This document shows, piece by piece, positions 22,346-33,344 of a stretch of 64,000 bases of DNA. The notes beneath the pieces were generated by a model. It ran no database searches and had not been told where the DNA came from. It saw only the letters and a list, made by a program, of their open reading frames with translations. Within the stretch, counting starts at the first letter, position 1. Every line of letters starts with the position of its first letter. The translations under genes were made by a program, and so were the position numbers. This stretch comes from Psococerastis gibbosa (lineage: Eukaryota; Arthropoda; Insecta; Psocodea; Psocidae), in the NCBI GenBank assembly GCA_963971405.1, contig OZ020489.1, forward strand, positions 5,146,001 through 5,210,000, given 5' to 3'.

Positions 22346-22467
22346 CTAAAATTAGTCTGGTTGTATTGAGATAGTTCAAGTGCATACAGCATACACTTAG
22401 TCTGCGTATAATTCAGTGAAATGGGGGTCAACCTGGTGACTACTGATAATTGCGACTTATGAATGCT

Positions 22468-22682
22468 TGAAGAACCAGTAGAATCCGGGCTGATAGGCCA
22501 TGGTCGAAATGAAAGCGAACTTCCAAACTTTTCGTCAACATCTGCGGTCGACATTTTCAGTGGAACTGTGTAGACTTCCAATATACAAGCTACGCAGTTC
22601 CACTGAAGATGTTGACGAAACGTTTGGAAGTTCGCTTTCATTTCGGCCGCGGCCTATCAGCCCGGATTCTACTGGTTCTTCA
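22468..22682. repeat. Palindromic pair of Penelope-type terminal repeats
   Basis: Arms of about 100 bp, starting TGAAGAACCAGTAGAATCC, are reverse complements around a short centre near 22577. Each arm carries AGCCCGGATTCTACTGG, TTGGAAGTTCGCTTTCATTT and GACGAAACG. The same module abuts the Penelope-like ORF end at 43111-43205 and recurs at 41000-41100, 45846-45950, 46370-46470, 46662-46725 and 47050-47140. It is therefore a terminal-repeat module of that element family. Confidence 0.8.
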
Positions 22683-22699
22683 TTCGACTCCGGCCGTGA

Positions 22700-23105
22700 A
22701 AGCCTTTGCTGTTACATTATGATTGCTTTCCTATTTATACGTAGTATAAGGAAAGCTTTGTGATTCTGTGGATTTACACGTTTTTGGAACCCAAAAAAGT
22801 GGTCTTTGAGAAATGACTCTTTGTCGGTCATTTTGCCCGTTCACAAAAACGATGCCTACCTCGGGACCATTTTTTTAAAACTATTTTTTGGTTTAACCTA
22901 AAAAAAAACGGCTTCAATGATTGCCTTTAAATTTACATCGGCTTATGTTGTACGGTAGGCCTAGTTAATTAGTTATTAATGTTAACAAAAGGAAGATATT
23001 TTTAGAACAATGTTTAAGGCGCAAAGCCCCTAAATTCGAAAATATCATTGTGCGACAAGTCCTTTAGGGGTTTTGTTCTGTGGCGAGGCGAAGTAGAATC
23101 GTCAA
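22700..23105. other. Unassigned DNA
   Basis: No gene is seen. The segment up to about 22760 may be a leftover flank of the Penelope-type module. Confidence 0.4.
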
Positions 23106-23965
23106 TGGAGTTCTTGCGTAGTGACGTCACAAGAAGAGGGCGGAGCTAATAGCGCAAGCGTGATTGCGAAAATAATGTAAACAAAATCAGCTGTTCGGCC
23201 ATTGGAGGATATGAAATGCATTGAGCGCTATTGATTTTTACAGTTTTAAGTTGTTATTATTCATATTTCTACCGTTATGGTCACGCATTGCTGCTATGGC
23301 TTGTGTAATAGTGATAGCCTACACCAGGACAGATCACATATGAGAGAGGTCCGAATTATATCGTTCCCCAAGCCACTGGAAAAAATTAAGAAATGCAAGT
23401 GGAGGTTGCACCCCCCCCCCCCCGAAATAAATTTCTGTATGGTTTGAAGAATTTATCCATTAATTCATTAATTAAATACGTAAAAAATGTTTGGACCCCC
23501 CCCCCCCCGAAATCATAACCTGGGAACAGTCTTGTATATATGTTCAAAACATTTAGTGGATCCTAGTGGGCCAACAAAAGATTTGCCACATCCAATCGGA
23601 CAGTCGATTGAGATCATGGCCGTAGCCAAGGGGGAGTTCAACCTCCTCCTCCCCCCCCCCCCCCCCCCGTGATGAAATGGCTTGATACTAAATAGAATCG
23701 GATTTTGAGAGGAAAAATATAAACTACTATGTAATATCCAATTAAATTTCTGAACCCCCCCCCCCCCCCCGAAAAATCCTGGCTACGGCCTTGATTGGGA
23801 TCAATAATGTATATTAATATATATCGTCGTTACTTTCCAGTGGCCATGGCCGTGCCCAGGTGGGTGGTCCATGGGGTCCGGACCCCCCCCCCCCCCCGGA
23901 AATATTTTTTATGTAAACCTGTATTGCTCGATGACCATTAATTCAATAATAAATTGCGTTAAAAA
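23106..23965 (+). mobile_element. THAP-carrying element, truncated copy A
   Basis: Starts TCAATGGAGTTCTTGCG followed by TAGTGACGTCAC, the same terminus as copies B and C but in opposite orientation. At 23277 a THAP-like frame begins MVTHCCYGLCNSDSLHQDR and runs into a 13-bp poly(C) tract at 23411. Further C tracts follow at about 23500, 23651 (18 bp), 23757 and 23883. A smaller unit with ends GGCCGTAGCCA (23621) and TGGCTACGGCC (23794) is embedded. The distal terminus is missing. Confidence 0.65.
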
Positions 23966-24159
23966 AATTTGGATTTTAGTATGTCTTTAATGTCTGCTAC
24001 CACGTCAAAACTACATTTACTATCACTATTGACGTTGATGGAGTCCCCGCCTCACAGACCTGCGTGATTGTTTGAACCGCATCGTTCGCATTTCGGTACA
24101 GGGCACAGGGTACTACAGGAATCGGAATCGTTACTCGTTACCGTATTTGCTTTGCCTTA

Positions 24160-24532
24160 GGTGCCCATTCCATTGACCGGCTAGGGCTATTTCCAAAAAC
24201 GGTGACGTGGTAGCAGACATTCAAGACTTAGGTGGCGTCTCCACCGACCTCGCATTGCAGAATTGACGGAAATGTTTATTTTCCTCTATGCCATAGTTAA
24301 AATTGATCATACAGTAAAATCACAAACAAATTAAAATTAAAACATGGCGTCATGGGATCTGTCAAGTACAAACATTTTAATAGATTTCTAAAAAAAAGAA
24401 AAATTCTAATTTCCGTCAATGTCATTTGCATTCTGCAATGCGAGATTGGTGGAAAGGCAACCTAAGTCTTGAATGTCAGCTACCACGTCACCGTTTTGGA
24501 AATAGCCCTAGCCGGTCAATGGAATGGGCGCC
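24160..24532. mobile_element. Long-TIR MITE, complete copy
   Basis: Both ends read inward start GG(T/C)GCCCATTCCATTGACC, then pass through GGTGACGTGGTAGC and CATTCAAGACTTAGG. TIRs are roughly 120 bp. The centre holds the AT-rich core seen at 69-200 in inverse orientation. It has no coding capacity. It is the intact version of the element cut by the window start. Confidence 0.8.
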
Positions 24533-24542
24533 TTATTACTAT

Positions 24543-24760
24543 GGCGCCCATTCCACATACGTACAACGTCAATGAAAATTATGAAATTGAAGGACATTTC
24601 AATTTTACTCTATGCCATTGTTAAAATTTATCAATTGATCATAGAGTAAAATCACAAACAATGAAACAAACAATCTAAAATTAAAAAATGGCGTCATGTG
24701 ATATGACAAGTACAACTATTTTAATTGATTTCTCTAAAAAGAAAGCATTTCTGTATAAAA
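24543..24760. mobile_element. MITE of the CCACATACGT family
   Basis: Starts GGCGCCCATTCCACATACGT, followed by CAACGTCAATGAAAATTATG, like the 5694 and 28086 elements. Its core, with ATGGCGTCATG and CTAAAAAGAAA motifs, resembles the 24160 element, so it may be a chimera of the two families. The right terminus is not clear. Confidence 0.55.
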
Positions 24761-24805
24761 TTTATAATTAGGATTAAATAATAAGGCGACGAAGAAAACA
24801 AATAC

Positions 24806-26390
24806 AATGGAGTTCTTGCGCAGGTAAAACAAAGATGGCGGGCTGTCGGAAAGGGAGGGGTACCCCTGATTCTCGGACATCACCCCCTCATTTTAACATG
24901 GAGTGTATAGGCTTTCCAATGAAATTTATTTTATTTTAAGAAATTTTCGATTTAAACGGCAAATTAGTGCTATTTATATGTTCCTTCAGTACTTGCGCGG
25001 GTACTGACAAAAAATTACGGCAAAGTAGCTGCAAATAATTGTCGAAAAATATTATTTTCTTGTATATCTAATTTTATTTCATTTGTTGTGATACTTCCGC
25101 GAGGGCAGAACAGATTTTAAAATGGGTATGTGAGCCTAAGCTTGCTTATAGATATTACAATTAATGTACTAGTAATGATTTATTACCATAACCATATAAC
25201 TTTACTGCATAACTACCATGAAATATGGCCTAGTCGGCTGGGCTGCCGACACCCTAGCCTATCATGTTGTTTGTAAATATTAGTAGCGTAAAAAGGGTTA
25301 TTGTCTCTCCATAATACTATCACTAGAATTCAATTTAGTATGTGAGCACCAAAGCAGTTAATTTTCGTGGGGCCATAGGCCGTTTGCTTTTGTTTTCGGG
25401 GGGGGGGGGGGGTCAATTTTTTTTAACGTAATTTATTATTGAATTAATGGTCATTGAGCAATAGGCCTACAGGTTTACATAAAAAAATATTTATTTCGGG
25501 GGGGGGGGGGGGTCCGGACCCCATGGACCACCCACCTGGGCACGGCCATGGCCACTGGAAAGAAACGACGATATATATTAATATACATTATTGATGCCAA
25601 TCAAGGCCGTAGCCAGGATTTTTCGGGGGGGGGGGGTTCAGAAATTAAATTGGATATTACATAGTAGTGTCTATTTTCCTCCCAAAATCCGATGCTATTT
25701 AGTATGAAGCCATTTCATCACGGGGGGGGGGGGGGTGTGGAGGTTGAACTCCCCCTTGGCTACGGCCATGATCTCAATCGACTGTCCGATTGGATCTGGA
25801 AAATCTTTTGTTGGCCCACTAGGATCCACTAAATGTTTTGAACATATATACAAGGCTGTTCCCAGGTTATGATTTCGAGGGGGGGGGGGATCCAAACATT
25901 TTTTTACGTAATTTATTAATAATTAATGGATAAATTCTTCAAACCATACAGGTTTACCTGCAGAAATTTATTTCGGGGGAGGGGGGTACGGACCCTATGG
26001 ACCACCTCCTGGGCACGGCCATGCATATATATGTGTATTTTGTAACTTTAAATATTGTGGACTTCGTTCTGCCACAATGATGCAACCTCCACTTGCATTT
26101 CTTAATTTTTTCCAGTGGCTTGGGGAACGATATAATTCGGACCTCTCTCATATGTGATCTGTCCTGGTGTAGGCTATCACTATTACACAAGCCATAGCAG
26201 CAATGCTTGACCGTAACGCTAGAAATAATAATAATAACAACTTAAAACTGTAAAAATCAATAGCGCTCAATGCATTTCATATCCTCCAATGGCCGAACAG
26301 CTGATTTTGTTTACATTATTTTCGCAATCACGCATGCGCTGTTAGCTCCGCCCTCTTACTGTGACGTCACTACGCAAGAACTCTATTTCA
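24806..26390 (-). mobile_element. THAP-carrying element, copy B
   Basis: Left end CAATGGAGTTCTTGCGCAGG (24808) and right end CTACGCAAGAACTC (about 26384) are inverted repeats. The minus strand carries a THAP-like frame (about 26210 down to 26015) whose start codon is changed to ACG. G tracts of 10-15 bp (C tracts on the coding strand) lie at about 25398, 25498, 25625, 25723 and 25879. It is about 96 percent alike to copy C by eye over the first 300 bp. Truncated THAP plus P-type architecture suggests a P-element-like family, but no 8-bp TSD could be confirmed. Confidence 0.65.
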
Positions 26391-26433
26391 AGAAGCAAAT
26401 GCAAACAAATTTCAAAAATTTGGCGCATACGTT

Positions 26434-28056
26434 TCAATGGAGTTCTTGCGCAGGTAAAGCAAAGATGGCGGGCTGCCGGGAAGGGAGGGGGTACCCCTGA
26501 TTCTCGGACATCACCCCCTCATTTTAACATGGAGTGTATAGGCTTTCCAATGAAATTTATTTTATTTTAAGAAATTTTAGCTTTTAAACGGCAAATTAGT
26601 GTTATTTATATGTTCCTTCAATACTTGCGCGGATACTGACAAAAAATTACGGCAAAGTAGCTGCAATTAATTGTCGAAAAATATTATTTACTTGTGTATC
26701 TAATTTTATTTCATTGGTTGTGACTCTTCCGCGAGGGCAGAACAGATTTCAAAATGGGTATGTGAGCCTAAGCTTGCTTATACATATTACAATTAATGTA
26801 TTACTGCCATGAAATATAGCCTAGTCGGCTGGGCTGCCGACACGCTAGCCTATCATGTTGTATGTAAATATTAGTAGCGTAAAAAGGGTTATTGTCTCTC
26901 CATAATACTATCACTAGAATTCAATTTAGTATGTGAGCACCAAAGCAGTTAATTTTCGTAGGGCCACAGGCCGTGCCCAGCTTTTGTTCTCGGGGGGGGG
27001 GGGGGGTCCGGACCCCATGTACCACCCACCTGGGCACGGCCATGCAGGGACGGTTTCAGAAAAAGTTTTCGGGGGGGGGGGAGCGGTGACTTGAAAAATA
27101 TCGCGTTTCCCTTACTTGAGTAACAATTTCTCTTCATTTCCTTCAAAAGTCCATTCTATCTAGTATAAAGCTATTTTTTTCGGGGGGGGGCGACCGCCCC
27201 CACCCCCCCCCCCCCCCAAGGGTCCGTCCCTGCGGCCATGGCCACTGGAAAGTTGGAAAGTAACGACTATATATATTAATATACATTATTGATCCCAAAT
27301 AAGGCCGTAGCCAGGATTTTTCGGGGGGGGGGGGAGTTCAGAAATTTAATTGGATATTACATAGTAGCTTATATTTTTCCTCTCAAAATCCGATTCTATT
27401 TAGTATCAAGCTATTCCTTCACTTGACTACGGCCATGATCACAATCGACTGTCCGATTGGATCTGGATAATCTTTTGTTGGCCCAGTAGGATCCACTAAA
27501 TTTTTTGAACATATATACAAGGCTGTTCCCAGGTTATGATTCCGGGGGGGGGGTCCAAACTTTTTTTACGTAATTTATTAATGAATTAATGGATAAATTC
27601 TTCACACCATACAGGTTTACCAGCAGAAATTTAATTCGGGGCGGGGGGGGGGGGGGTGCGGACCCCATGGACCACCTCCTGGGCACGGCCATGCATATAT
27701 ATGTGTATTCTGTAACTTTAAATATTGTGGACTTCGTTCTATCACAAAGATGCAACCTCCACTTGCATTTCTTAATTTTTTCCAGTGGCTTGGGGAACGA
27801 TATAATTCGGACCTCTCTCATATGTGTTCTGTCCTGGTGTAGGCTATCACTATTACACAAGCCATAGCAGCAATGCTTGACCATAACGCTAGAAATAATA
27901 ATAATAACAACTTAAAACTGTAAAAATCAATAGCGCTCAATGGATTTCATATCCTCCAATGGCCGAACAGCTGATTTTGTTTACATTATTTTCGCGATCA
28001 CGCATGCGCTGTTAGCTCCGCCTTCTTACTGTGACGTCACTACGCAAGAACTCCAT
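26434..28056 (-). mobile_element. THAP-carrying element, copy C
   Basis: Left end CAATGGAGTTCTTGCGCAGG (26436) and right end CGCAAGAACTCCATTG (28056) are perfect 16-bp inverted repeats. Just inside the right end lies TGACGTCAC. The same order of blocks as in copy B is present, with extra G tracts at about 26992, 27071, 27182 and 27325. It sits directly downstream of copy B, giving two near-tandem copies. Confidence 0.7.
27675..27884 (-). pseudogene. Truncated THAP-domain exon
   Basis: The frame reads MVKHCCYGLCNSDSLHQD, then MREVRIISFPKPLEKIKK, CKWRLHLCDRTKS and FKVTEYTYICMAVPRRW. THAP domains are C2CH zinc fingers with the order C-x(2-4)-C, a FPK motif, a conserved W, then C-x2-H. Here the two N-terminal Cys (C-C-Y-G-L-C), the FPKP motif and W are present. 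The sequence is cut at YIC, just where SKHF would complete the C-x2-H pair, by a block starting ATGGCCGTGCCCAGG and followed by a long C tract. It cannot fold as a full THAP finger. Copies A and B are similar but shorter or start-less. Confidence 0.7.
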
Positions 28057-28085
28057 TGAAAATTGTCAATTTTTGAAAAAACATA

Positions 28086-28170
28086 TGGAATGGCCACCAT
28101 CAATGAGAAATTGAAATGTCCTTCAATTTCATAATTTTCATTGACGTTGTACGTATGTGGAATACCCGCC
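28086..28170. mobile_element. Short MITE of the CCACATACGT family
   Basis: Right end, read inward: GGCGGGTATTCCACATACGT. The left end, TGGAATGGCCACCATCAATG, is an imperfect inverse. Internal TGAAATTGAAGGACATTT-like sequence is shared with 24543. Confidence 0.6.
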
Positions 28171-28172
28171 TA

Positions 28173-28335
28173 TGGAGTACTTGCGTAGTGACGTCACATG
28201 ATCACCGTTAATTTTTTTTGCCCGAAAGTTACATAAGCAAAACATAAGCAGCATCCAATAGTTGTCCGATGACGTCTACATTGACTCCATGTATAGCATC
28301 CCTGTTGGATTTACCTGCGCAAGAACTCCATTAGG
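28173..28335 (+). mobile_element. Deletion derivative of the THAP-carrying element
   Basis: Starts TGGAGTACTTGCGTAGTGACG and ends CCTGCGCAAGAACTCCATTA. It therefore has both termini of the 1.6-kb elements with only about 120 bp between them, a MITE-like derivative. Confidence 0.65.
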
Positions 28336-28525
28336 CGCATATTCATGTATTTAAAGTTTTAAAAAGTTAACTTTAGAAAATTTCGATAATTTCAAAAAAT
28401 GTAGCAAACCAGCAGGAAGTATGAAATTTGAAGGTAAAAATTTAAAATTATAAGTAAATAACTAACTAGGCCTAGGTGTAATACACTCACCATAAGGGGT
28501 AGCATAGACAAATAACTAAAAGGGG

Positions 28526-28912
28526 TGTGGGGACCACTTAGTCCCACATGTGTAATAACCAGTCTGCTTCCAGCTTCACCTTTTTCCCGTTAGATGGCGC
28601 TGTTCACATTCAGATAATTCAATATTCCTCAATCTTCCTTTTACGTATTTATTTCTCTTATTCAATAATATCTTTAATCTACCCTCTGTGTCTCATCAGC
28701 TCCTTTAGCTGTGGACACAGAGTTGGTTTTTCTATATGGAAGCAGGCTGGATCAAATTCAATATTAATTGTAAGCATGTATCGTTCTCGTCTCACAGCTC
28801 ATATTGTAACCACTGTGTGTTAAATTACTCTAACTTGAGTCGAAGCACTGCAATACAAACCAATTCAAGTCTACACTGCCTATTCAATTGCATCGTCCTT
28901 CGACAAGCTACA
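28526..28912 (+). repeat. 5' LTR of the CsRn1-like element
   Basis: 387 bp, TG...CA termini, identical by eye to 33345-33731. The open frames inside it (MCNNQSASS...) are chance and appear in both LTRs. Confidence 0.93.
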
Positions 28913-28930
28913 TTGGTGACCCTCGACAAC
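28913..28930 (+). promoter_or_regulatory. Primer-binding site
   Basis: TTGGTGACCCTCGACAAC follows the 5' LTR directly. TGGTGACCC is the start of the tRNA-Trp-type PBS described for CsRn1-clade elements. The tRNA assignment is from memory. Confidence 0.6.
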
Positions 28931-28945
28931 GGAACAAGCAGCCTT

Positions 28946-29190
28946 CCAGATTCCAGTTCCAGTTCCAGTTCCAGCCAATTCCAGTTCCAGCCAATTCCAG
29001 CCAATTCCAGCCAGTTCCAGCCAGTTCCAGTTCCAGCCAGCTCCAGTTCCAGCCAGCTCCAGTTCCAGCCAGTTCCAGTTCCAGCCAGTTCCAGCTTCCA
29101 GCTTCCAGCCAGTTCCAGTTCCAGCCAGATCCAGTTCCAGCTTCCAGCCAGTTCCAGCCCGTTCCAGTTCCAGTTCCAGCCTCCAGAACG
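28946..29190 (+). repeat. CCAGTT/CCAGCC minisatellite in the gag leader
   Basis: About 240 bp of degenerate 6-bp units (CCAGTT, CCAGCC, CCAATT). It lies between PBS and gag and is open in several frames, giving SSSSQ-type or WNWNWLEL-type peptides that are artefacts of composition. Confidence 0.9.
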
Positions 29191-29267
29191 TCTCATCCGG
29201 CCATAGGCGGTGGAAACCACCCCGGAGCAGCTACATTCACCGCAGCAGCACAGCCACAACCTGCAAG

Positions 29268-30173
29268 ATGCCGCAGACCACAGCCACAACCGCTACAGCT
29301 ACGACCGCTACAGCTACAACCGCTACAGCTACGACCGCTACAGCTACAACCGCTACAGCTACAACTGCTACAGCCACAACACCGACACCCACGGCTACAA
29401 CCAAGATGACAGGCCCTGCTAGTACGATGGCAGTCTCGGTCAAGCTTCCACCCTTCTGGACACAGTCGGCCAACCTGTCACCGGCACTGTGGTTCACTCA
29501 AGCGGAGGCTCAGTTCGCACTTGCTGGGGTCACAATGGAAACGACGAAATATTACCACGTCCTTTCAGCGCTCGACCAAAGTACCCTCAGCGAGATCTCA
29601 GATTTGTTAGCTGCCCCAGTACCAGTAAACCCATACACTGAGCTAAAAACGCAGTTAATCCAACGAATGAGTCTTCCAGCAAGCAGTCGCATTCAGCTAC
29701 TAATGTCGGAAGACATAGGGGACAAAACTCCCAGCTCTTTTCTCCGGAGACTGCGGGCCCTCGCAGAGAAAGCCATATCAGACTCGGTTTTACGCACCAT
29801 TTGGACGTCTCGCCTCCCGCACGCTATACAATTGGCAATCATCGGTCATGATCACCTGTCACTAGGTGACGTCGCGAACCTCGCCGACAAGATGGCCACC
29901 ATCAATTCAGCAACACGTGACCGGATTCTTGAGTGCACAATGGCCCCTGTGGACCTATTGAAGACGTTAACAGAGAACGTCGCGGCTCTACAGGCACAGT
30001 TCGCCGACAGATACGGACAACGTGCCACACAGCCACGGTTCCAGCGCCAGTTCCGTTCACCAGCGCCTAAACAAGACCCAACTTGGTGTTTTTACCACCA
30101 AACCTATGGGAGGAAGGCCAGAAAGTGCCAGCAGCCATGCAGATTTCCGAAAAGCGACGATCGCAGCCAGTAA
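29268..30173 (+). CDS. gag: Gag of the CsRn1-like element
   Basis: 301 aa. The N-terminus is a low-complexity (TATAT)n tract coded by a 15-bp minisatellite (about 29282-29390). The capsid-like region starts near VKLPPFWTQSANLSPALWF, a motif common to insect gypsy gags. The nucleic-acid-binding knuckle is C274-x2-H277-x9-C287-x3-C291, the CHCC order peculiar to the CsRn1 clade rather than the usual CCHC. The start at 29268 is the first ATG giving the full frame; an upstream start cannot be excluded. The pol frame overlaps by 91 bp in the -1 frame, and the run CGAAAAGC near 30152 is a possible slippage point. Confidence 0.85.
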   Translation: MPQTTATTATATTATATTATATTATATTATATTATATTPTPTATTKMTGPASTMAVSVKLPPFWTQSANLSPALWFTQAEAQFALAGVTMETTKYYHVLSALDQSTLSEISDLLAAPVPVNPYTELKTQLIQRMSLPASSRIQLLMSEDIGDKTPSSFLRRLRALAEKAISDSVLRTIWTSRLPHAIQLAIIGHDHLSLGDVANLADKMATINSATRDRILECTMAPVDLLKTLTENVAALQAQFADRYGQRATQPRFQRQFRSPAPKQDPTWCFYHQTYGRKARKCQQPCRFPKSDDRSQ

Positions 30174-32434
30174 AGGCAGGGCCTGCCTGCGCCACTACAC
30201 ACCTGCTTAAAACCTCACATCGCCTTCTTATCACGGACCCTTGCACCAAGATACGTTATCTCATTGACACAGGGTCCGACATCTGCGTTTTTCCACGTGC
30301 CCGTCTCAACCTACCGCTCCGTCGTACTCAACTCGAGCTGACTGCCGCCAATGGCACAATCATCAATACGTACGGAACAACAGCTCAACAACTGGACCTG
30401 GGATTACGACGCAGTTTCCGTTGGAATTTCATCATTGCCGATGTCACGCAACCCATCATCGGTGCAGACTTTCTCGCAGCCTCTAATTTGCTGGTGGATC
30501 TCCAGAACTCAAAGCTGATCGACGGGACAACGCATCGCAAGGCGAACCTGTGTCAAAGCCCCTCCAAGCAACCTAGCGTTTCTACCTTAACAATACCGCA
30601 CAGTACCCCGGCCAGTCTAAAAGTAATAATTGAGGAGTTTAGCGACCTCACGCGGCCGAGACAACCCACAGACCAGGTCAAACACTCCACGGTCCACTAC
30701 ATTAGAACGACAGACGGACCTCCCGTCTCCGCTCGCCCACGCCGGTTGGCCCCGGACAAGTTTATTATCGCCAAAAAGGAGTTCAACGACATGATCCAGA
30801 CCGGCGTATGTCGTCCGTCCGACAGCCCATGGGCCTCACCATTACACCTAGTACCTAAAAGCGACCATTCATGGCGCCCATGCGGGGACTACAGACGGCT
30901 CAATGCTCGAACAATTCCTGACGCGTACCCAGTCCGCCACATCGCAGATTTCAGTGCAGAATTGCGAGGAAAAACCGTATTCAGCAAAATAGACCTGGTC
31001 AAAGCATTCACCCAGATACCAGTTTCCAATGGTGACATTCCAAAGACAGCAATAAATACTCCGTTCGGCCTTTTCGAATTCCCATTCATGACATTCGGTC
31101 TTCGCAATGCTGCTCAAACCTTCCAACGCTTCATGGATAACATCCTACGCGACCTCCCGTGGGCATATTCATACATCGACGACGTACTGGTTGCATCAAG
31201 TGATAAGCAGGAGCACGAATCACACCTACGTCAACTCTTCCAACGATTCCGAGAATATGGCCTAGTCATTAATCCTAGCAAGTGTACCCTCGGCGTTGGG
31301 TCAATCAGCTTTCTTGGTTACCTCGTGTCAGCAGAAGGCACACAAGCCCTACCAGACAGGGTAAAGGCACTCACTGAATACCCTCTTCCAAAGACATTCA
31401 AAGATCTACGCCGTTTCCTTGGCATGATTAACTACTACCGCCGGTTCCTACCAAATGCAGCCAACGAACAAGCACCACTCAACACGTTGTTATCTGGAGA
31501 CAAGGTAAAAGGGAACGCTACGATACCATGGACAACAAAGCTTACCGAAGCTTTCAGCTCATGCAAACACAGTCTGGCACGCATCACCCTACTCGCGCAT
31601 CCAGATCATACGGCTCCGATTGCACTAGTCACAGATGCATCAGACACCAGTATCGGAGCTACAGTCCAACAACGGATCAACGATCATTGGCAGCCATTAG
31701 CATTCTTCTCGCAGAAACTTAAAGAAAACCAACGAACATGGTCCGCCTACGATCGCGAATTGCTTGCGGTACACGACGCCATTCGTCATTTCCGTTACCT
31801 GCTAGAAGCGCGCGCTTTTGTCGTGTATACCGATCACAAACCGTTGACGCACGCTTTTCAGAATCCAAAAACAAGTTGCTCACCTCGCCAAATGCGGCAA
31901 ATGGAATTCGTCTCTCAATTCACCACGGACATCCAATACATCGCTGGGCAGGACAACATGGCCGCTGATGCATTCTCAAGAATCGAAGCAATCTCTACTC
32001 CCGTATCTCCTGAGCAACTTTCTTCTGCTCAGAAAGACGACAGAGAACTCAAAGAGCTTCGGTCCAGTAGAAAGACGTCCCTCATCCTCGTTGATGTTCC
32101 CATTCCGGGCTCTGATTCAGTCCTTACGTGCGATTCTAGTCAAGGCATACAACGCCCATTTGTGCCCAAACCATTACGTCGACAACTTTTCGAGCACCTA
32201 CACAGCCTACATCACCCAGGAATAGCAGCGTCTGCTAACCTGGTTGCCCAACGCTACATATGGCCTTCTATCCGTAAGGATTGCCGCGCTTGGGCTCGTC
32301 TGTGTGTCAACTGTCAATTGTCCAAGATACATCGACACACCCTCACTGCGATTGGAACCTTTACTCAGCCTGACCGACGGTTTCAGCACATACACCTCGA
32401 CATTGTAGGCCCATTACCTACACGTATTTGTTAA
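30083..32434 (+). CDS. pol: Pol of the CsRn1-like element, truncated in integrase
   Basis: 783 codons, in the -1 frame relative to gag. Protease active site is LIDTGSD with D62. The RT has [31 protein letters not shown] and the catalytic YIDD at 364-367. RNase H begins [17 protein letters not shown] and includes [11 protein letters not shown]. The integrase zinc region has [16 protein letters not shown] followed by CVNCQ. The frame then stops at 32434 just after DIVGPLP, where a catalytic-core block normally continues. The missing stretch is a short deletion that shifts the frame; the rest is in the next frame. The ATG at 30083 is probably not used, since translation should come by frameshift from gag. 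Confidence 0.9.
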   Translation: MVFLPPNLWEEGQKVPAAMQISEKRRSQPVKAGPACATTHLLKTSHRLLITDPCTKIRYLIDTGSDICVFPRARLNLPLRRTQLELTAANGTIINTYGTTAQQLDLGLRRSFRWNFIIADVTQPIIGADFLAASNLLVDLQNSKLIDGTTHRKANLCQSPSKQPSVSTLTIPHSTPASLKVIIEEFSDLTRPRQPTDQVKHSTVHYIRTTDGPPVSARPRRLAPDKFIIAKKEFNDMIQTGVCRPSDSPWASPLHLVPKSDHSWRPCGDYRRLNARTIPDAYPVRHIADFSAELRGKTVFSKIDLVKAFTQIPVSNGDIPKTAINTPFGLFEFPFMTFGLRNAAQTFQRFMDNILRDLPWAYSYIDDVLVASSDKQEHESHLRQLFQRFREYGLVINPSKCTLGVGSISFLGYLVSAEGTQALPDRVKALTEYPLPKTFKDLRRFLGMINYYRRFLPNAANEQAPLNTLLSGDKVKGNATIPWTTKLTEAFSSCKHSLARITLLAHPDHTAPIALVTDASDTSIGATVQQRINDHWQPLAFFSQKLKENQRTWSAYDRELLAVHDAIRHFRYLLEARAFVVYTDHKPLTHAFQNPKTSCSPRQMRQMEFVSQFTTDIQYIAGQDNMAADAFSRIEAISTPVSPEQLSSAQKDDRELKELRSSRKTSLILVDVPIPGSDSVLTCDSSQGIQRPFVPKPLRRQLFEHLHSLHHPGIAASANLVAQRYIWPSIRKDCRAWARLCVNCQLSKIHRHTLTAIGTFTQPDRRFQHIHLDIVGPLPTRIC

Positions 32435-33333
32435 CACTCGTTGACCGTTTCACGCGATGGCCGGAAGCCGTTCCTATGGTGAACATCACCGCCGAAAACG
32501 TCGCCAGAACCCTCATTTCCTGCTGGATCAGCCGGTTTGGGTGCCCGGAGACAATTACTACAGATCGCGGCCGACAGTTTGAGAGCCATTTGTTTGCTGA
32601 CCTGGCCCGATTATGCGGATTTCACCATGCACGGACTACCAGTTACCACCCTGCATCCAACGGCATGGTAGAGCGTATGCACCGCTCACTCAAAGCCTCC
32701 ATTATGTGTCATGCCAATGACAAATGGACGGAAGCCCTTCCGCTAGTTTTACTGGGCATGCGCGCCACTCTTAAGAAAGATCTTCAAGCTTCTCCAGCAG
32801 ATCTGGTCTATGGTGAACCATTAAGACTACCAGGACAGATGCTGACAACTCCTCCTTCAAATCAGAGTCCGGCGGACACTCTCATCTCACTTCGAAGGAA
32901 ATTCGACTCACTACGCCCCACTCGCGTCAAGAGACACGGGGCTCATCAAACATTCATCCCACAAGACCTTGCCAAGGCCACGCACGTTTTCGTGAGACAA
33001 GACCACGTCCGTGCTTCCCTCGAACGTCCTTATGCGGGACCATTCCCTGTGTTAAGTCGCACCGACAAAACAGTTACGATTTCAAGCCGCGGTCGTGCGG
33101 TTACTGTGTCAATGGACAGGGTCAAGCCGGCCTACATTAATGCCAGTACAGACGAACCGTCTCACCAGTCTACGATCAACCCCCCGCATCAGCATCCTGC
33201 TCAAGATAAACCTCAGGAGAAGGTCTCCTCACCACTTCCTGCCACTGACGTCGTGCCGACACCACCGACTCGCACCACTCGCTCAGGTCGTCACATCCAC
33301 GTTCCACGACATTTCTCCGACTTCCAGTCTTAG
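32428..33333 (+). pseudogene. Integrase core and C-terminus, out of frame with pol
   Basis: 301 codons. Starts [16 protein letters not shown] with the first catalytic Asp. It continues [16 protein letters not shown] (second Asp) and [18 protein letters not shown] (catalytic Glu). All three DDE residues are thus present but disconnected from the zinc domain. The C-terminal part has [19 protein letters not shown], the GPY/F-type module, and a Pro/Thr-rich tail ending at 33333. It would need its own start to be made, so I treat it as broken. Confidence 0.85.
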
Positions 33334-33344
33334 GAGGGGGGTAA
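33332..33344 (+). promoter_or_regulatory. Polypurine tract
   Basis: AGGAGGGGGG followed by TAA directly precedes the 3' LTR. It is the expected primer site for plus-strand DNA. Confidence 0.85.

Noticed and set aside
28825..29289. Long minus-strand frame of WNWNWLEL type
   Set aside because: Antisense to the CCAGTT minisatellite; repeat composition keeps several frames open.
31968..32225. 85-codon plus frame inside pol
   Set aside because: Out-of-frame shadow of the RNase H/integrase region.
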